Shown in pieces: positions 8,103 to 17,945 of a stretch of 22,318 nucleotides of DNA (within the stretch, counting starts at the first letter, position 1; every line of letters starts with the position of its first letter). A model generated the notes under the pieces. The model saw only the letters and a list, made by a program, of their open reading frames with translations. It searched no databases and was not told the DNA's origin. A program made the translations under genes and the position numbers. Source of the stretch: Ramicandelaber brevisporus (lineage: Eukaryota > Kickxellomycota > Ramicandelaberales > Ramicandelaberaceae); contig MU603033.1 in assembly GCA_025201865.1 (NCBI GenBank), positions 2,554 to 24,871 on the forward strand, read 5' to 3'.

Positions 8103-11100
8103 ATGGGCAAGCAGAAGCAGACTCAGCCACGCGTTAAGGCAAACCAAAAGCCTGCAAGCAGTAGCCGTGCTGCCGAGCTGATCGGCGACACTGGCGCGAT
8201 CGACGCCTTCAAGGCAAATCCGCTGCTTGGTTTTAGCCAGTTTGTGCCAGCTTCCACCTCTAGCTCTGCACTTTCCCAGGCAGCAAAGCTCAGCAGCAAA
8301 GCAGCAAAGGCGTCGTCACGCAGTGGATCAGCTACTCCAACGGGAGATGAGCTTGGCAACGCGCCTACTGTTGATCCCGAACTTGGTGTAATCTTGAAGC
8401 GACTGACGAAGCGAGACTCTGCGACCAAATGCAAGGCTCTTGATGAGCTATCCGCATACGCCAGCACATTGGGCATTGAGAACAGGTCGGCAGAGTACCT
8501 GCATGGTTTGTTGGTGGCCTGGTGTGGTCAGTTTTCGCGTTTGGCTGTGCTTGACACCGATCGTCGTGTTCGTTTGATGACAATGCAGACTCACAAGGTC
8601 ATCACTTCGGTTGCTGGCCGTCAGCTTGCTCCTCATTTGCGTGAGTTGCTGCCGCCATGGCTTGCTAGTTGCTTTGATCAGGCTCGCGATGTCTCCAAAT
8701 TAGCGAATGATGTATTGATGAGCACTTTTACTCCACCAAAAGATGCAGCAGCCATTGGACATTGTTTTGGAGCAATTGTTGATTACGTCATTGATATGGT
8801 TGTACGCCAGACTGTCGATACTATCAATGATCCAAGATTTGTAGACGAAGAGCTGCGTAAAGATAACTTGACAAGAGCAGTCAGTGCTTCATTGTCTGCA
8901 TTTGCACATGCGATGCAGCTGGCACCCGAGCCGGCCGTTGCGGGTGCAATGTCGAAGATTGAAGCGCTGTTTGCATCGCCAGCTTTGTGGGCAACATTGA
9001 GCGACAGCAGACCAGCCGTGCGTAGAGCCTCGTGTGCAATGGTTGCTAGTTTGCTTGCAGATGCAAATGATGAACAGAGACAGAAGAACTCGGCTATGTT
9101 TGAGCCTCATGTCCAGCAGCTTGCAGAAGCACTGATCCACAGTGGCTTGCAACATCCAGATCCATCAGCAGCCAACCGTGAATGGTGGAAGGCATTATTG
9201 GCCGCATCGAACGCACTCCCACAGATTTGGAATGTCCCAGCTCAGAAGAAGCCGGTGTCTAGGAGACTCTGTGATTACATTGGAGATTGTGGAGAAAATA
9301 GTCAAATGTTGGATTCATCGCTGCAGAATATGGTCGAGCTTGTCAAGTTGATTCCAGTTGAGTTCTTTGATGCAAAGAGTTACACAGGTATTTCAACTAG
9401 TGCTTGGGATGCCATCGTTAAATGCGGATCATCGCCAAAGCTGGCTGGTGGCAGTACAGTCAGTGTTCCGTTGACAGCCTTTGAGAATGCCTCGAGATTA
9501 ATTTGTGAGCTTGCACAACGTATGAGTGCTGATCAAGCACCTCAGTTCATCAAAACCCAGCTTGGCCATGTTAGCAAACTGCATGCACAGACACTTACAG
9601 ACTCATTGAGCGAGGGACTCTCTCGCACTCCTGGATTCGTGCTGACACATCTCTCAAATGGTGATTCTTCATTTGTCAATGCAGCTGTGTCATCGATTGA
9701 GGAGCGTGTCAACTTTGCATTGGACAATATCAAGGACATTGATGCATCTAGCCTTTCATTTATTGTTGGACAGATCACATCAGTTAACACTGGAAAATCT
9801 AGGCTATCGGGACTGGCCGGCTCATTGCTTGATGGATTGCTTGGTTCTGATTCTAACTCATTCAGCCATGTGACTCTTGTTAGAAATATTCTCGCTACGT
9901 ACCCTGAACTGGTGTCTAACGACAGACTGAATCAGCTGATTGAATATGCGACCAAGTGCGTGAGTAGTGACATTGATCCATCAGCAGTTACCGAGTACAC
10001 CAGCACTGCTCTTGTTGCAATCTGCATCAAGCTGATTACATTCAACTCATCAACTGCTGCCGAGCCTATCTTCAGCGCACTGGCTGACTCGCCGGTTTGC
10101 AACTGGCGCGCTATTATTGCGCGTGGTCTGCTGCTTGATTTGAGCAAAAAGCAGCAAGCAGCCGATGCTGACCCTGCCATTTCAACGTCTCTTGTTCTGC
10201 TCGCCGCCAACTATCTCAATGCTGACTCTAATACGGTTGATGTTCGTAATGCCGTTTCTCTGTCCGTTTCGACGCTGGCTGTACTTGACTCGTTCCTGTC
10301 CATCGGTAATGCTGCAACAATCGTTCGCTCATTGGTTGATCTCGTCAGGTCGGAGCGCCACTATCACTCATCCAACCGTTCAGTGTCTACAGCCTTGTTT
10401 GATTCACTTGCTGAACTGTTCAGCACCTATCCAACATTGGTTGGCAAGCTAATTGGCCTAATCCATCCATTTGGCAGTCTCCTTGTTGCAATGCTCGACC
10501 TGGCTGGAAGACAAGAAAGATCCTCGTCAGCTCGTAAATGCCTCGACGTTTTATTGCTTGCACTCATTTCAGTATCTGAGGCAATTCGTTTGGTAGCAGC
10601 CACCTCTATCTTCAAGGCATTCACTGCGGACATTGAACAGTCTCTGGCTGACCCATTGTATCTCAGCGAGGATGCATATCAGTTGGCGACTCGGTTTGCC
10701 CATGCATTTGGAGTAGCTAAAATACTCAACCAACCAGATATTGCCACAGCCTTGCTTCAGTCTATTATTCTGTATGAGACAAGATGGACATCTGCCACTG
10801 CCAGCTCAGCTGAGTCTGGCTTAGCTGCCATCACTACAACCGAGTGGATGGCATGCGATGGCGATGAGTTTAGTTATGCTCTGCGTTATGTGACATTTGC
10901 CGCGCAAGTTTTGCGTCTTCTTGATCCTGGTCGCTTCTTCTTCACTCGCGATGCAACAAGTAAGGCAGGATTCGCTGTATCTAACTTGTGGCTTCTCGGT
11001 AGCTTGACTTCATGGTTGAGAGTTCTCAGTGCTGCGCCAACTCAGCTGTATCAGTCCTACCCACAGCTGCCTGAGCTTATCCGCAGTGTTCTGCGAGAGT

Positions 11101-13412
11101 CTCTTGCTGTTGCATTCAAGCTATCCAGCTCAAGTGTTCGTGGCGGCTATTGGATTGAAAGTCTGCTCCAGTCCGACAATGCTGATAACGAGGAGGCTAC
11201 CAACCTGGTTCGTGACCTGTTCGAAGCTGCATTGACTCCATCGTCCTTTGCCACTCTGTTCAGCATTGCCATGGAGATTTCCCGTCCATCTCCCAATGCA
11301 TTCGATGACTGGATTGACTCTGTCACAAACAAGTTCGACAGCGTGAACCTGGTGCGAGTTGCGGCCGCCATGCCACTTCTTGTCGCACATCAGTCGACTG
11401 TCTGGAATGCCCTTCCGCTGCTCGGTCTGCTGTCAACATCTCTCCAGAAGCTTTCGGCGCTTGATCGCCGCGCTCTCTTCAGTGCTGATACTGCTGCATC
11501 TGTAGACTCTGCATTGGATATTACGGCTCGTGCACTCAATCTGCTTGGCAGCGACGAAGACTCGATGGAATCTGTTCCTGTCGATAGCATACAAACAATA
11601 TTCACTGCTCTGGTTGCCTTCCGCAATGCATTCAGTCTGGGCTCGGCGCTATCAATCTCCATCAGCATTCACAAGCGTCTCTCCTCCGTAGCTGCTGGCA
11701 TCATTACCCACTGTGCAGATGCTTTGACAGATAATGCACTCTTCCAATTCGCCAACTGGTGTGCCGAATGGATTGCCGCTGCACCTCCAACTTCCACGCC
11801 ACCACCCAGTGGCAGCCCTGGTCCTTCTGCCAAATCTGGCTCTTTGTTGACTCGCCGCGCTGCTGATGCTGAATACTACGAGCTGAAATGCTCTTCTGTC
11901 GATCTCTACGAAGCCATTGTCAAGTTGCTTGCTGGTGACGCACTCACTGAAGAGCAGTTTGATGTCATTCATCCGTCCATCATCCGCATCTCTCGTCGTG
12001 TCACCGCGTATGCTTGCCAGGGCAGCACTCCTGTCGCGAAGGACTCCTCCCTGCCTGATATTCAGTCTCTGTCTCTTACATCACAGCGTCCAGTTGATCG
12101 CCTGGTGTACCGTTGCATCTGTGCCTTTGCACTATCTGCTCGCTATGCCATTGTTGACTTTGATCCAATGGCACTGTTTGGTTTCTTGAGCCATCGCGAT
12201 CATCACATTGTTGGTGCCGCGTATGCTGCCTTGTCAGAATATGTTCGAACTCTGGCAGAGCCGCAATCAGAGAGCGAGGCTGAGGACGAGGAAGATGGTA
12301 GTGCACTTGTGGCAGCTGCAGCCAGTGCCTCCAATGATGAATTGGCCACTCCAGATGCTGTCCAATCTCCCATCTTTGAGCCACTGCTTGATATTATGCA
12401 TCAGCTCTTGGAGCAAGTTCAAATCACCTATGCTGCTCCATCGTCTGGTGCCGATACTGCTGAATCCATGGTACCCCATTTGAGTGCACTTTACAGATAC
12501 ATGCTGTCGTGGATGCTCATCTTTGATCATTTCAGAGCATGCCAGAGCTTTGCAACCCGTTTGGCCCTGCTGAACCGTCTCAAGTCCGTCAAGCCTGATT
12601 TGCTTCCGGGTCTGTTTGGTACGCTGTTCCAGGTACTCGGTGTGCACTCCTCCGGCAACATTTCAGCTGTGGCACGGTCGTCTCCATTCAATGTGTCTCT
12701 CTACAGCATTGCCGATTTCGATCCATCTGCTGTGACTCTGGACAAGGCCGATAACTACGGCGAGGTTACTATTGACCTTCTGGCTGCTCATGTCCTCGGC
12801 CGCGCGTTTAGCGACACTCCGTTGCTGGTTCGCTCCTGGTTGCTAACATGCACCAACCGACAGTTGATTTCTTCTGTCGAGACATTTGCTATCCGCCATT
12901 ACTGTCCTGCCATCATCCGCTCTGAACTGGCTGCCATCGAATCCAGCGTCGATGTCGCCAAGCTGGTTGAAGACGATGACCGCATTGCCACAGCTACTCG
13001 CTCCACTGTCAGCCAGGCCGTCATCCAGTACCAGATTGACGACGCTAAGCTCGAGATCACCTTCCAAATTCCACCAGCTTACCCACTGCGCTCTGTCGAC
13101 ATTGATCCTGGCAACCGTGCAGGTGTCAACCAGCGTCAGTGGAACACCTGGATGCTAAATGCATCGATTGGCATGCAGAACCAGAATGGCAGCATTGTGG
13201 ATGCAGTGTGTGTAATGATGCGCAACATTTCCATGCACTTTAACGGTGTTGCCGAATGTGCAATTTGTTACTCCGTGGTTTGTGTGGCTGACAGAAGCCT
13301 ACCAGCAAAGGCATGTAAAACGTGCAAGCACAAGTTCCATGCAGCATGTCTGTTCAAGTGGTTTAGAACTGGCGGCCAATCGACTTGTCCGCTTTGCCGT
13401 ACGCTGTTTTAA
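8103..13412 (+). CDS. LTN1: E3 ubiquitin-protein ligase listerin (ribosome quality control)
   Basis: 1769 aa, close to human listerin (1766) and longer than yeast Rkr1 (1562). It binds 60S subunits carrying stalled peptidyl-tRNA, with the NEMF/Rqc2 complex, and ubiquitinates the nascent chain in the cytosol. The conserved N-terminus includes GFSQFVP. A long helical HEAT-like body follows, with disordered breaks (P/S/G-rich about 1230-1247; acidic SESEAEDEEDGS about 1389-1401). An RWD-like module (about 1643-1715, FQIPPAYPL and NQRQWNTWMLN) precedes the C-terminal variant RING. Its ligands are C1719, C1722, C1738, C1741, H1746, C1749, C1762 and C1765, all intact and in the C4HC3 order of listerin. 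The ATG at 8103 starts the typical basic tail (MGKQKQTQPRVK). No intron interrupts 5.3 kb. It converges on TRS31 with about 107 bp between stops. Confidence 0.96.
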   Translation: MGKQKQTQPRVKANQKPASSSRAAELIGDTGAIDAFKANPLLGFSQFVPASTSSSALSQAAKLSSKAAKASSRSGSATPTGDELGNAPTVDPELGVILKRLTKRDSATKCKALDELSAYASTLGIENRSAEYLHGLLVAWCGQFSRLAVLDTDRRVRLMTMQTHKVITSVAGRQLAPHLRELLPPWLASCFDQARDVSKLANDVLMSTFTPPKDAAAIGHCFGAIVDYVIDMVVRQTVDTINDPRFVDEELRKDNLTRAVSASLSAFAHAMQLAPEPAVAGAMSKIEALFASPALWATLSDSRPAVRRASCAMVASLLADANDEQRQKNSAMFEPHVQQLAEALIHSGLQHPDPSAANREWWKALLAASNALPQIWNVPAQKKPVSRRLCDYIGDCGENSQMLDSSLQNMVELVKLIPVEFFDAKSYTGISTSAWDAIVKCGSSPKLAGGSTVSVPLTAFENASRLICELAQRMSADQAPQFIKTQLGHVSKLHAQTLTDSLSEGLSRTPGFVLTHLSNGDSSFVNAAVSSIEERVNFALDNIKDIDASSLSFIVGQITSVNTGKSRLSGLAGSLLDGLLGSDSNSFSHVTLVRNILATYPELVSNDRLNQLIEYATKCVSSDIDPSAVTEYTSTALVAICIKLITFNSSTAAEPIFSALADSPVCNWRAIIARGLLLDLSKKQQAADADPAISTSLVLLAANYLNADSNTVDVRNAVSLSVSTLAVLDSFLSIGNAATIVRSLVDLVRSERHYHSSNRSVSTALFDSLAELFSTYPTLVGKLIGLIHPFGSLLVAMLDLAGRQERSSSARKCLDVLLLALISVSEAIRLVAATSIFKAFTADIEQSLADPLYLSEDAYQLATRFAHAFGVAKILNQPDIATALLQSIILYETRWTSATASSAESGLAAITTTEWMACDGDEFSYALRYVTFAAQVLRLLDPGRFFFTRDATSKAGFAVSNLWLLGSLTSWLRVLSAAPTQLYQSYPQLPELIRSVLRESLAVAFKLSSSSVRGGYWIESLLQSDNADNEEATNLVRDLFEAALTPSSFATLFSIAMEISRPSPNAFDDWIDSVTNKFDSVNLVRVAAAMPLLVAHQSTVWNALPLLGLLSTSLQKLSALDRRALFSADTAASVDSALDITARALNLLGSDEDSMESVPVDSIQTIFTALVAFRNAFSLGSALSISISIHKRLSSVAAGIITHCADALTDNALFQFANWCAEWIAAAPPTSTPPPSGSPGPSAKSGSLLTRRAADAEYYELKCSSVDLYEAIVKLLAGDALTEEQFDVIHPSIIRISRRVTAYACQGSTPVAKDSSLPDIQSLSLTSQRPVDRLVYRCICAFALSARYAIVDFDPMALFGFLSHRDHHIVGAAYAALSEYVRTLAEPQSESEAEDEEDGSALVAAAASASNDELATPDAVQSPIFEPLLDIMHQLLEQVQITYAAPSSGADTAESMVPHLSALYRYMLSWMLIFDHFRACQSFATRLALLNRLKSVKPDLLPGLFGTLFQVLGVHSSGNISAVARSSPFNVSLYSIADFDPSAVTLDKADNYGEVTIDLLAAHVLGRAFSDTPLLVRSWLLTCTNRQLISSVETFAIRHYCPAIIRSELAAIESSVDVAKLVEDDDRIATATRSTVSQAVIQYQIDDAKLEITFQIPPAYPLRSVDIDPGNRAGVNQRQWNTWMLNASIGMQNQNGSIVDAVCVMMRNISMHFNGVAECAICYSVVCVADRSLPAKACKTCKHKFHAACLFKWFRTGGQSTCPLCRTLF

Positions 13413-13519
13413 CTCACTCACCTCTTTCAGTATCATTTATAGTAATATATTACAAGTATATATATGCCATGTTTAAGGTTTATACATTAAACTTTAGTGA
13501 TTAACGAATGTGATTAAGT

Positions 13520-14239
13520 TCATTTAAGTTGCTGCTCGCGATTCATAACTTCCTGGTCAAGTTTAATCAAATACACTGTCCGGTTTGGCTGTCTCTTTCC
13601 TTCGATTGGCACTGTGTGCGCAGTAACCACGCACGGACACAGCGACGCCGTCATAATCGCCTCGATAATCCCTGCCACGAATGCCGCGCAGCTCAATGCT
13701 CCGCCCATCTCTCGTGGCACATTTACATACCTAGTCACCAATGGATCCGCATCAATAATCATGTATTCATCTTCGCTGGACGTACTCTTTTCAATCGAGT
13801 CTGCCGCTCTTCCAAACAATGACTTCCATACCGTAGCCTGCAAAAAATACAGCACATTGAGCACTTTGGTTTCGCGTTTGATGGAGCGTTCACGCAATGC
13901 CAGCACCTCAAATAGACGAGAGCCAACTTGCTTTCCATGGTCCGAAAGAGCCTTCTCCAGGTCGCGTACACCGCGCACTTTGTTTTGATAGTGCTGGATA
14001 ATCTCGCTGAATAGAAATGCAAACGATGACAGAGAGACTTCGGGAATGGCGGCCAAGGCGAGAGCGGTGCTGCCGGTGGTGCCAATCGCGACAGGCTTGG
14101 GTTTGGTGACCGACGAATCTAGTAGAGCAGTGGAACGGCGGTTCAAGCGCAAAGCCTGAGCACTGAGGACGCTGGAACCCGCTGCTGTTGCTGCGACAGA
14201 TGTTGCTGTAGTTGGAGGCGGTGCGGTGGTAGTTGACAT
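13520..14239 (-). CDS. TRS31: TRAPP complex subunit Trs31/TRAPPC5
   Basis: 239 aa. Core TRAPP subunit of the Bet3 fold; TRAPP is the exchange factor for Rab1/Ypt1 (and Rab11-type GTPases) in ER-Golgi and intra-Golgi traffic. The conserved domain spans about 66-235: EVSLSSFAFLFSE, GKQVGSRLFEVLALRE, KRETKVLNVLYFLQATVWK, LFGRAADSIEK, IIDADPLVTRYVNVPRE and AAFVAGIIEAIM, matching human TRAPPC5 block by block. The first 65 residues are an Ala/Thr/Ser-rich extension absent from the 188-aa human protein but comparable to fungal Trs31. The ATG at 14239 has no competing upstream ATG in frame. It is a single exon, convergent with LTN1 and divergent from the kelch gene. Confidence 0.95.
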   Translation of the reverse strand: MSTTTAPPPTTATSVAATAAGSSVLSAQALRLNRRSTALLDSSVTKPKPVAIGTTGSTALALAAIPEVSLSSFAFLFSEIIQHYQNKVRGVRDLEKALSDHGKQVGSRLFEVLALRERSIKRETKVLNVLYFLQATVWKSLFGRAADSIEKSTSSEDEYMIIDADPLVTRYVNVPREMGGALSCAAFVAGIIEAIMTASLCPCVVTAHTVPIEGKRQPNRTVYLIKLDQEVMNREQQLK

Positions 14240-15076
14240 CTTGAGTTGCTCTTTGTTTTCTTTTTTTTACTCTTGAGCGATCTGTGTACACTCGACTCGA
14301 CTCGACTTCACTGGAGTAAGAGGAGGCGATGAAAGTGTATTTCTGACATCTAGCCTGGGAATCGCATTCGCCACATCAGCGACACATGTCATTCACATCG
14401 ATCTAGAATGAGATTGCAATTTGCGGATCGAGCTGCTGCCACTGCTGCTGTTGCTGGCAGCTTGCGTGTGCTAGTGCTGGTGCTATGACTCTCCTCACCT
14501 TGAACAAGAGCTTCTTTTTCGTGAGAGGCGGATTGTATTCACAATTTGTGGACACTCGTGTTCTGTTGAGACACACCCACATCTCACTGTCAATAGATGG
14601 CGAAGACACAGAATCACACACACGACGCACGAGATAAGCGAGCGAGCAGCTTTGTTTATTAGACCAAGTCACACATACATCACCGCAACAGTCTATAGTA
14701 ACCACAATAGAAACAGAGAGAGAAAGAGAGAATAAAGAGAAGAGAGTAAAGAGAGGATCCCACTGTGCATTGACTGTCGGGCGAATGTGCCACACACAAT
14801 ACACCCTCGTCTCGTCTTTTGAACCCACCACTCACTATCGAAGAGAAAGTACAGCGACACAGCTACACAGCGACACAACAGCAGTAGAAGTAGTAGCAGT
14901 AGCAGTAGCACACAGCAAGTTCGGGAGGCGCGTCCTTGACTCTTTTTTTTTTACTATTATTCTTCTCGCTCCACTCACAGTTTGTCTGTTCGCTCACTTT
15001 ACTACTCGTCCCAATCGATTACATCAGAAACGGCCAAAGGCAACAGCAACAACAGCAACTACAACAACAACCAAAA
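14240..15076. promoter_or_regulatory. Divergent promoter region between TRS31 and the kelch gene
   Basis: About 840 bp rich in simple sequence: CTCGA x3 (14291-14305), a GA tract (14713-14756), a GTA/GCA triplet run (about 14879-14911) and a CAA/CAG run before the kelch ATG. A T-rich tract ending in CACTCACAG (14971-14979) resembles a 3' splice site, but I see no clear donor. Open frames of 142 aa (minus) and 153 aa (plus) here begin at GTG and TTG and match nothing I know. Confidence 0.5.
14713..14756 (+). repeat. GA-rich purine tract
   Basis: About 44 bases made almost only of A and G (with rare T), mostly GAGA. It lies between the divergent TRS31 and kelch genes and could act as a GAGA-type or nucleosome-excluding promoter element. 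Confidence 0.8.
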
Positions 15077-17809
15077 ATGACAATTCGAACTTTGTCACTA
15101 CCGATATTCATTCTATGCACATCCACAGCTGCATCTGCAGTATCATTCTTGCAGCAACAGCAGAAGCAACAGCAGCAGCAGCAACAGCAGCAGTCTCGAC
15201 TACAGCTGCAGAGGCGCCAGCAACAGAGTGATTTAGGTTTTGGTAATCCGATTACGCCATCGTGGCATGCACTTCACTGCTCTGCCATAGCCACAGTTGG
15301 CTCTAACAAATACCTCTTTGTCTACGGTGGCATTTCCTCAGCATCGTCACCATCGTCATCGTCACCTCGAACATCGGCGTCCACTGCAGCATTATCAGCA
15401 GCGTCAAGTGCGACGAGCGATGTGCTAGTCTTCGACATTGGCTCTTCAAAATGGTACGAACCTTCATCGATAACATCAGCATTGCCAGGAAAACCAAGCT
15501 GGTCTCAGTCTTTCCATTCATGTGTGACTGTGCCTGGAACTTCTCAGATTGTCGTTTACGCTCCCAACTCGGGTGCAAATAGCACTGGTAAAACAAATCT
15601 ACAGATTGTGGATACTAATCACTGGACATGGTCTGTACCCTCATCACAACCAACATCGCCTCAAGCACGACTTGGTGCATCATTTACATTTGCCACAGCG
15701 TCAACAAATGTGACCAGCAAGGGTAACAGTGGAATGATTTATAGCTTTGGCGGAATCACAACTGAATCAAATGGCACATTGTCTTCTCAGTCGTCCTTCA
15801 CAAACGGTTTGCATACGCTGGATCCAACCCAGCTATCATGGTCGTATGCATCCAACGGCTTGATGCGGGCATACCACGCAGCCTGCCATCTGCCTCGGCT
15901 TGATCTTTTGCTCGTGTTTGGTGGTGCTGATGTTGACAAATCAGCTTACAATGACGTCAATATTTACAATACATCATCCAAGCAGTGGACATTGAGAGTG
16001 CCGACTAAAGGCTCGGCGCCGAGTGAACGCGTACTGGCAACTGCAGTGTGTTTGGCAGAAACTAATCAGATGGTGTTGTTTGGAGGCGCTGGAACGTTGC
16101 AATCGGATCCTAGCGATAGCACAGTTTGGGTTCTAACTGTGTCAACCACAGAAGGGTCATCAGATATTGGCTATGAGTGGTCAAGGGCAAATATTCCTGG
16201 AGCGAATCAAGCACTCGGGCCGGCGCCACGAGCAGGACATTCCGCAGTATTGGATGCCAACAAAATGTATGTATTTGGAGGCTATGGACCAGTACAAAAC
16301 GGCGACTTGTATGTACTGGATATGTCAAGAAGCAGCTTGTGGATGTGGTCTGTGATTCCTGGCGGCGGCTCAGCTGGGAATGGTGCGAGTGGTGGTAAAC
16401 CTGCTGTGGATAGCAACAATGGCGGAAATGGTGGAAGTGTGGATGGGCCATCAGCATCGGTGATTGGAGCATTGTGTGGATCGATTGGAGGTGTATTTAT
16501 ACTGGGCATGCTTGCAGTATTGTGCTTTGTTCGACACAAACGCAGGCGAGAACACGAAATGATTACAGTGAGAAGAACTAGCATAGAGACTGAGTCCGCA
16601 GTCCACAGACCGCCTACTAAACACCTGCAACACCAGAACCAGCATCAGCAACAACAGCAACCGCAAATGCGACATTCGACACCAGATTCGGACACAAATA
16701 CTCCAACGGCTGTGGAAAACAGCGGTGGTATCAATACACCAGCACAGTTCGAGATTGCCACATCAACGATCAAAAGAAATGAATCTCGAGATACAATGAA
16801 GAGTGACAAGTCGTCTATTGCTCCAGTGCAGTATATCATGCAGATGGCACACATGAGACCAAGAAAGCACTATTATGATCCAGCCGGATACTCAACTGAC
16901 GACAGCATCTATGACAACCAACAACCTGCAACAACCTCGTCATCGTCATTTCAACAACAGTCTCAACAACAGTCTCAGCAATCATCACCACATCTCAATC
17001 GTACTCATCGAGGCACGCCGGGTCGATCGAGACTAGGTGTTTACAACCACCAACGTGAAGACTCATCAGCGAGAGCTAGCACAGGGACCAGCACAGATGC
17101 ATCCAACTCCTCACTTCCAATTCCACTTGGTCAACCCATCAACAGAGAAGCGGATTCTGACGACAATGAGAGTCTCGCGCCACCTCCACCTTTGCAAGAT
17201 CCAGCAACCCAAATTGTCACTGTTGAGCCGCGTATCCCGGTTGGACTTCGAGCGGTTTCAGCAGCGACAGCGACATCAACAATCACAACAGCAACTCCAA
17301 TCAACAGCCGTGTGACATTTGATGATTTGGACAGCAACTACACTGGTGACATTGATGACGATGATGATGACAGTGATGGAGCAGCTGAAGAATCATCGTT
17401 GTTGGCGGGGATATCCACTTTAACTCCATTAACTTCTCTAGCAACTTCACCAGTCTCATTTTTGCTCAACTGCAGAAGTAATCCCACGAGTCCAAGAAAT
17501 TCATCAAGCGACAGCACAACAACAACAGCTACAGCCACGGCTACAGCTACAGCTACAGCTACTACAGCTACAGTCACCACAGGTAACCAGCATCACCAGA
17601 GAACACCATCGCACGAATTAACCACATTGAGACTGTTGGAGGTTATCAAGGCGAATGATCCATCTGCAAGAGTCAGAATTGCAAATCGAAACAATGTCAA
17701 ATCAGTTTCAAAATCCATCAGAACATCAGTCATTTCAACAACTGAGCCAAACGTTGACATTAGTACTGAGTGTGACAGCCATGACACTGATCAAACCGTG
17801 GAGAAATGA
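15077..17809 (+). CDS. Secreted/type I membrane protein with kelch beta-propeller and long cytoplasmic tail
   Basis: 910 aa. I do not recognise a named orthologue. The N-terminus is a signal peptide (MTIRTLSLPIFILCTSTAAS, cleavage near 21-23), followed by a polyQ stretch (about 26-50). Kelch/galactose-oxidase-type repeats occupy about 60-430, with marker motifs FVYGGI, YSFGGI, LVFGGA, VLFGGA and YVFGGY followed by aromatic/WxW positions. A Gly/Asn linker leads to one TM segment (about 462-485, GALCGSIGGVFILGMLAVLC), then a basic stop-transfer (RHKRRREHE) and about 425 residues of low-complexity tail. The propeller should lie outside and the tail inside. The tail has PRKHYYDPAGYSTDDSIYD (about 595-613) and an acidic run. 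A cell-surface or cell-wall sensor or adhesin is possible but inferred. ATG 15077 begins the signal peptide; the frame extends upstream only to a TTG. Confidence 0.85.
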   Translation: MTIRTLSLPIFILCTSTAASAVSFLQQQQKQQQQQQQQQSRLQLQRRQQQSDLGFGNPITPSWHALHCSAIATVGSNKYLFVYGGISSASSPSSSSPRTSASTAALSAASSATSDVLVFDIGSSKWYEPSSITSALPGKPSWSQSFHSCVTVPGTSQIVVYAPNSGANSTGKTNLQIVDTNHWTWSVPSSQPTSPQARLGASFTFATASTNVTSKGNSGMIYSFGGITTESNGTLSSQSSFTNGLHTLDPTQLSWSYASNGLMRAYHAACHLPRLDLLLVFGGADVDKSAYNDVNIYNTSSKQWTLRVPTKGSAPSERVLATAVCLAETNQMVLFGGAGTLQSDPSDSTVWVLTVSTTEGSSDIGYEWSRANIPGANQALGPAPRAGHSAVLDANKMYVFGGYGPVQNGDLYVLDMSRSSLWMWSVIPGGGSAGNGASGGKPAVDSNNGGNGGSVDGPSASVIGALCGSIGGVFILGMLAVLCFVRHKRRREHEMITVRRTSIETESAVHRPPTKHLQHQNQHQQQQQPQMRHSTPDSDTNTPTAVENSGGINTPAQFEIATSTIKRNESRDTMKSDKSSIAPVQYIMQMAHMRPRKHYYDPAGYSTDDSIYDNQQPATTSSSSFQQQSQQQSQQSSPHLNRTHRGTPGRSRLGVYNHQREDSSARASTGTSTDASNSSLPIPLGQPINREADSDDNESLAPPPPLQDPATQIVTVEPRIPVGLRAVSAATATSTITTATPINSRVTFDDLDSNYTGDIDDDDDDSDGAAEESSLLAGISTLTPLTSLATSPVSFLLNCRSNPTSPRNSSSDSTTTTATATATATATATTATVTTGNQHHQRTPSHELTTLRLLEVIKANDPSARVRIANRNNVKSVSKSIRTSVISTTEPNVDISTECDSHDTDQTVEK
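17525..17573 (+). repeat. ACAGCT hexamer tract coding Thr-Ala
   Basis: Imperfect ACAGCT copies in the kelch gene encode alternating Thr-Ala in the cytoplasmic tail, followed by TVTTG. This is typical microsatellite expansion in a disordered region. Confidence 0.9.
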
Positions 17810-17820
17810 CGCTTTATTTG

Positions 17821-17945
17821 GTAAGTATGATATAGTTTAAAGAGTATTATCTTATCTTTTTTAATCTTTTTTATATCTTGTTTTATTTTTTATATCTTTT
17901 CCTCCTTCTCTTTATTAAAGAGTAACATTTAAGTCTATATTATAG
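17821..17945 (+). other. Candidate 3'UTR intron of the kelch gene
   Basis: GTAAGTATG, a near-perfect 5' splice site, lies 11 bases after the kelch stop codon. A T-rich stretch ends in TATATTATAG at 17945. Splicing would leave the protein unchanged. The acceptor lies opposite the last codons of YAE1. Confidence 0.35.
17882..17887 (-). terminator. AATAAA polyadenylation signal of YAE1
   Basis: AATAAA on the minus strand lies about 28 bases after the YAE1 stop, the usual place for a fungal poly(A) signal. Confidence 0.5.

Noticed and set aside
14403-14831. 142-aa minus-strand open frame in the TRS31/kelch spacer
   Set aside because: It begins at GTG, is built from simple-sequence DNA and matches no known family.
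14936-15076. 47-residue hydrophobic extension of the kelch protein
   Set aside because: It begins at TTG; the ATG at 15077 directly starts a normal signal peptide.
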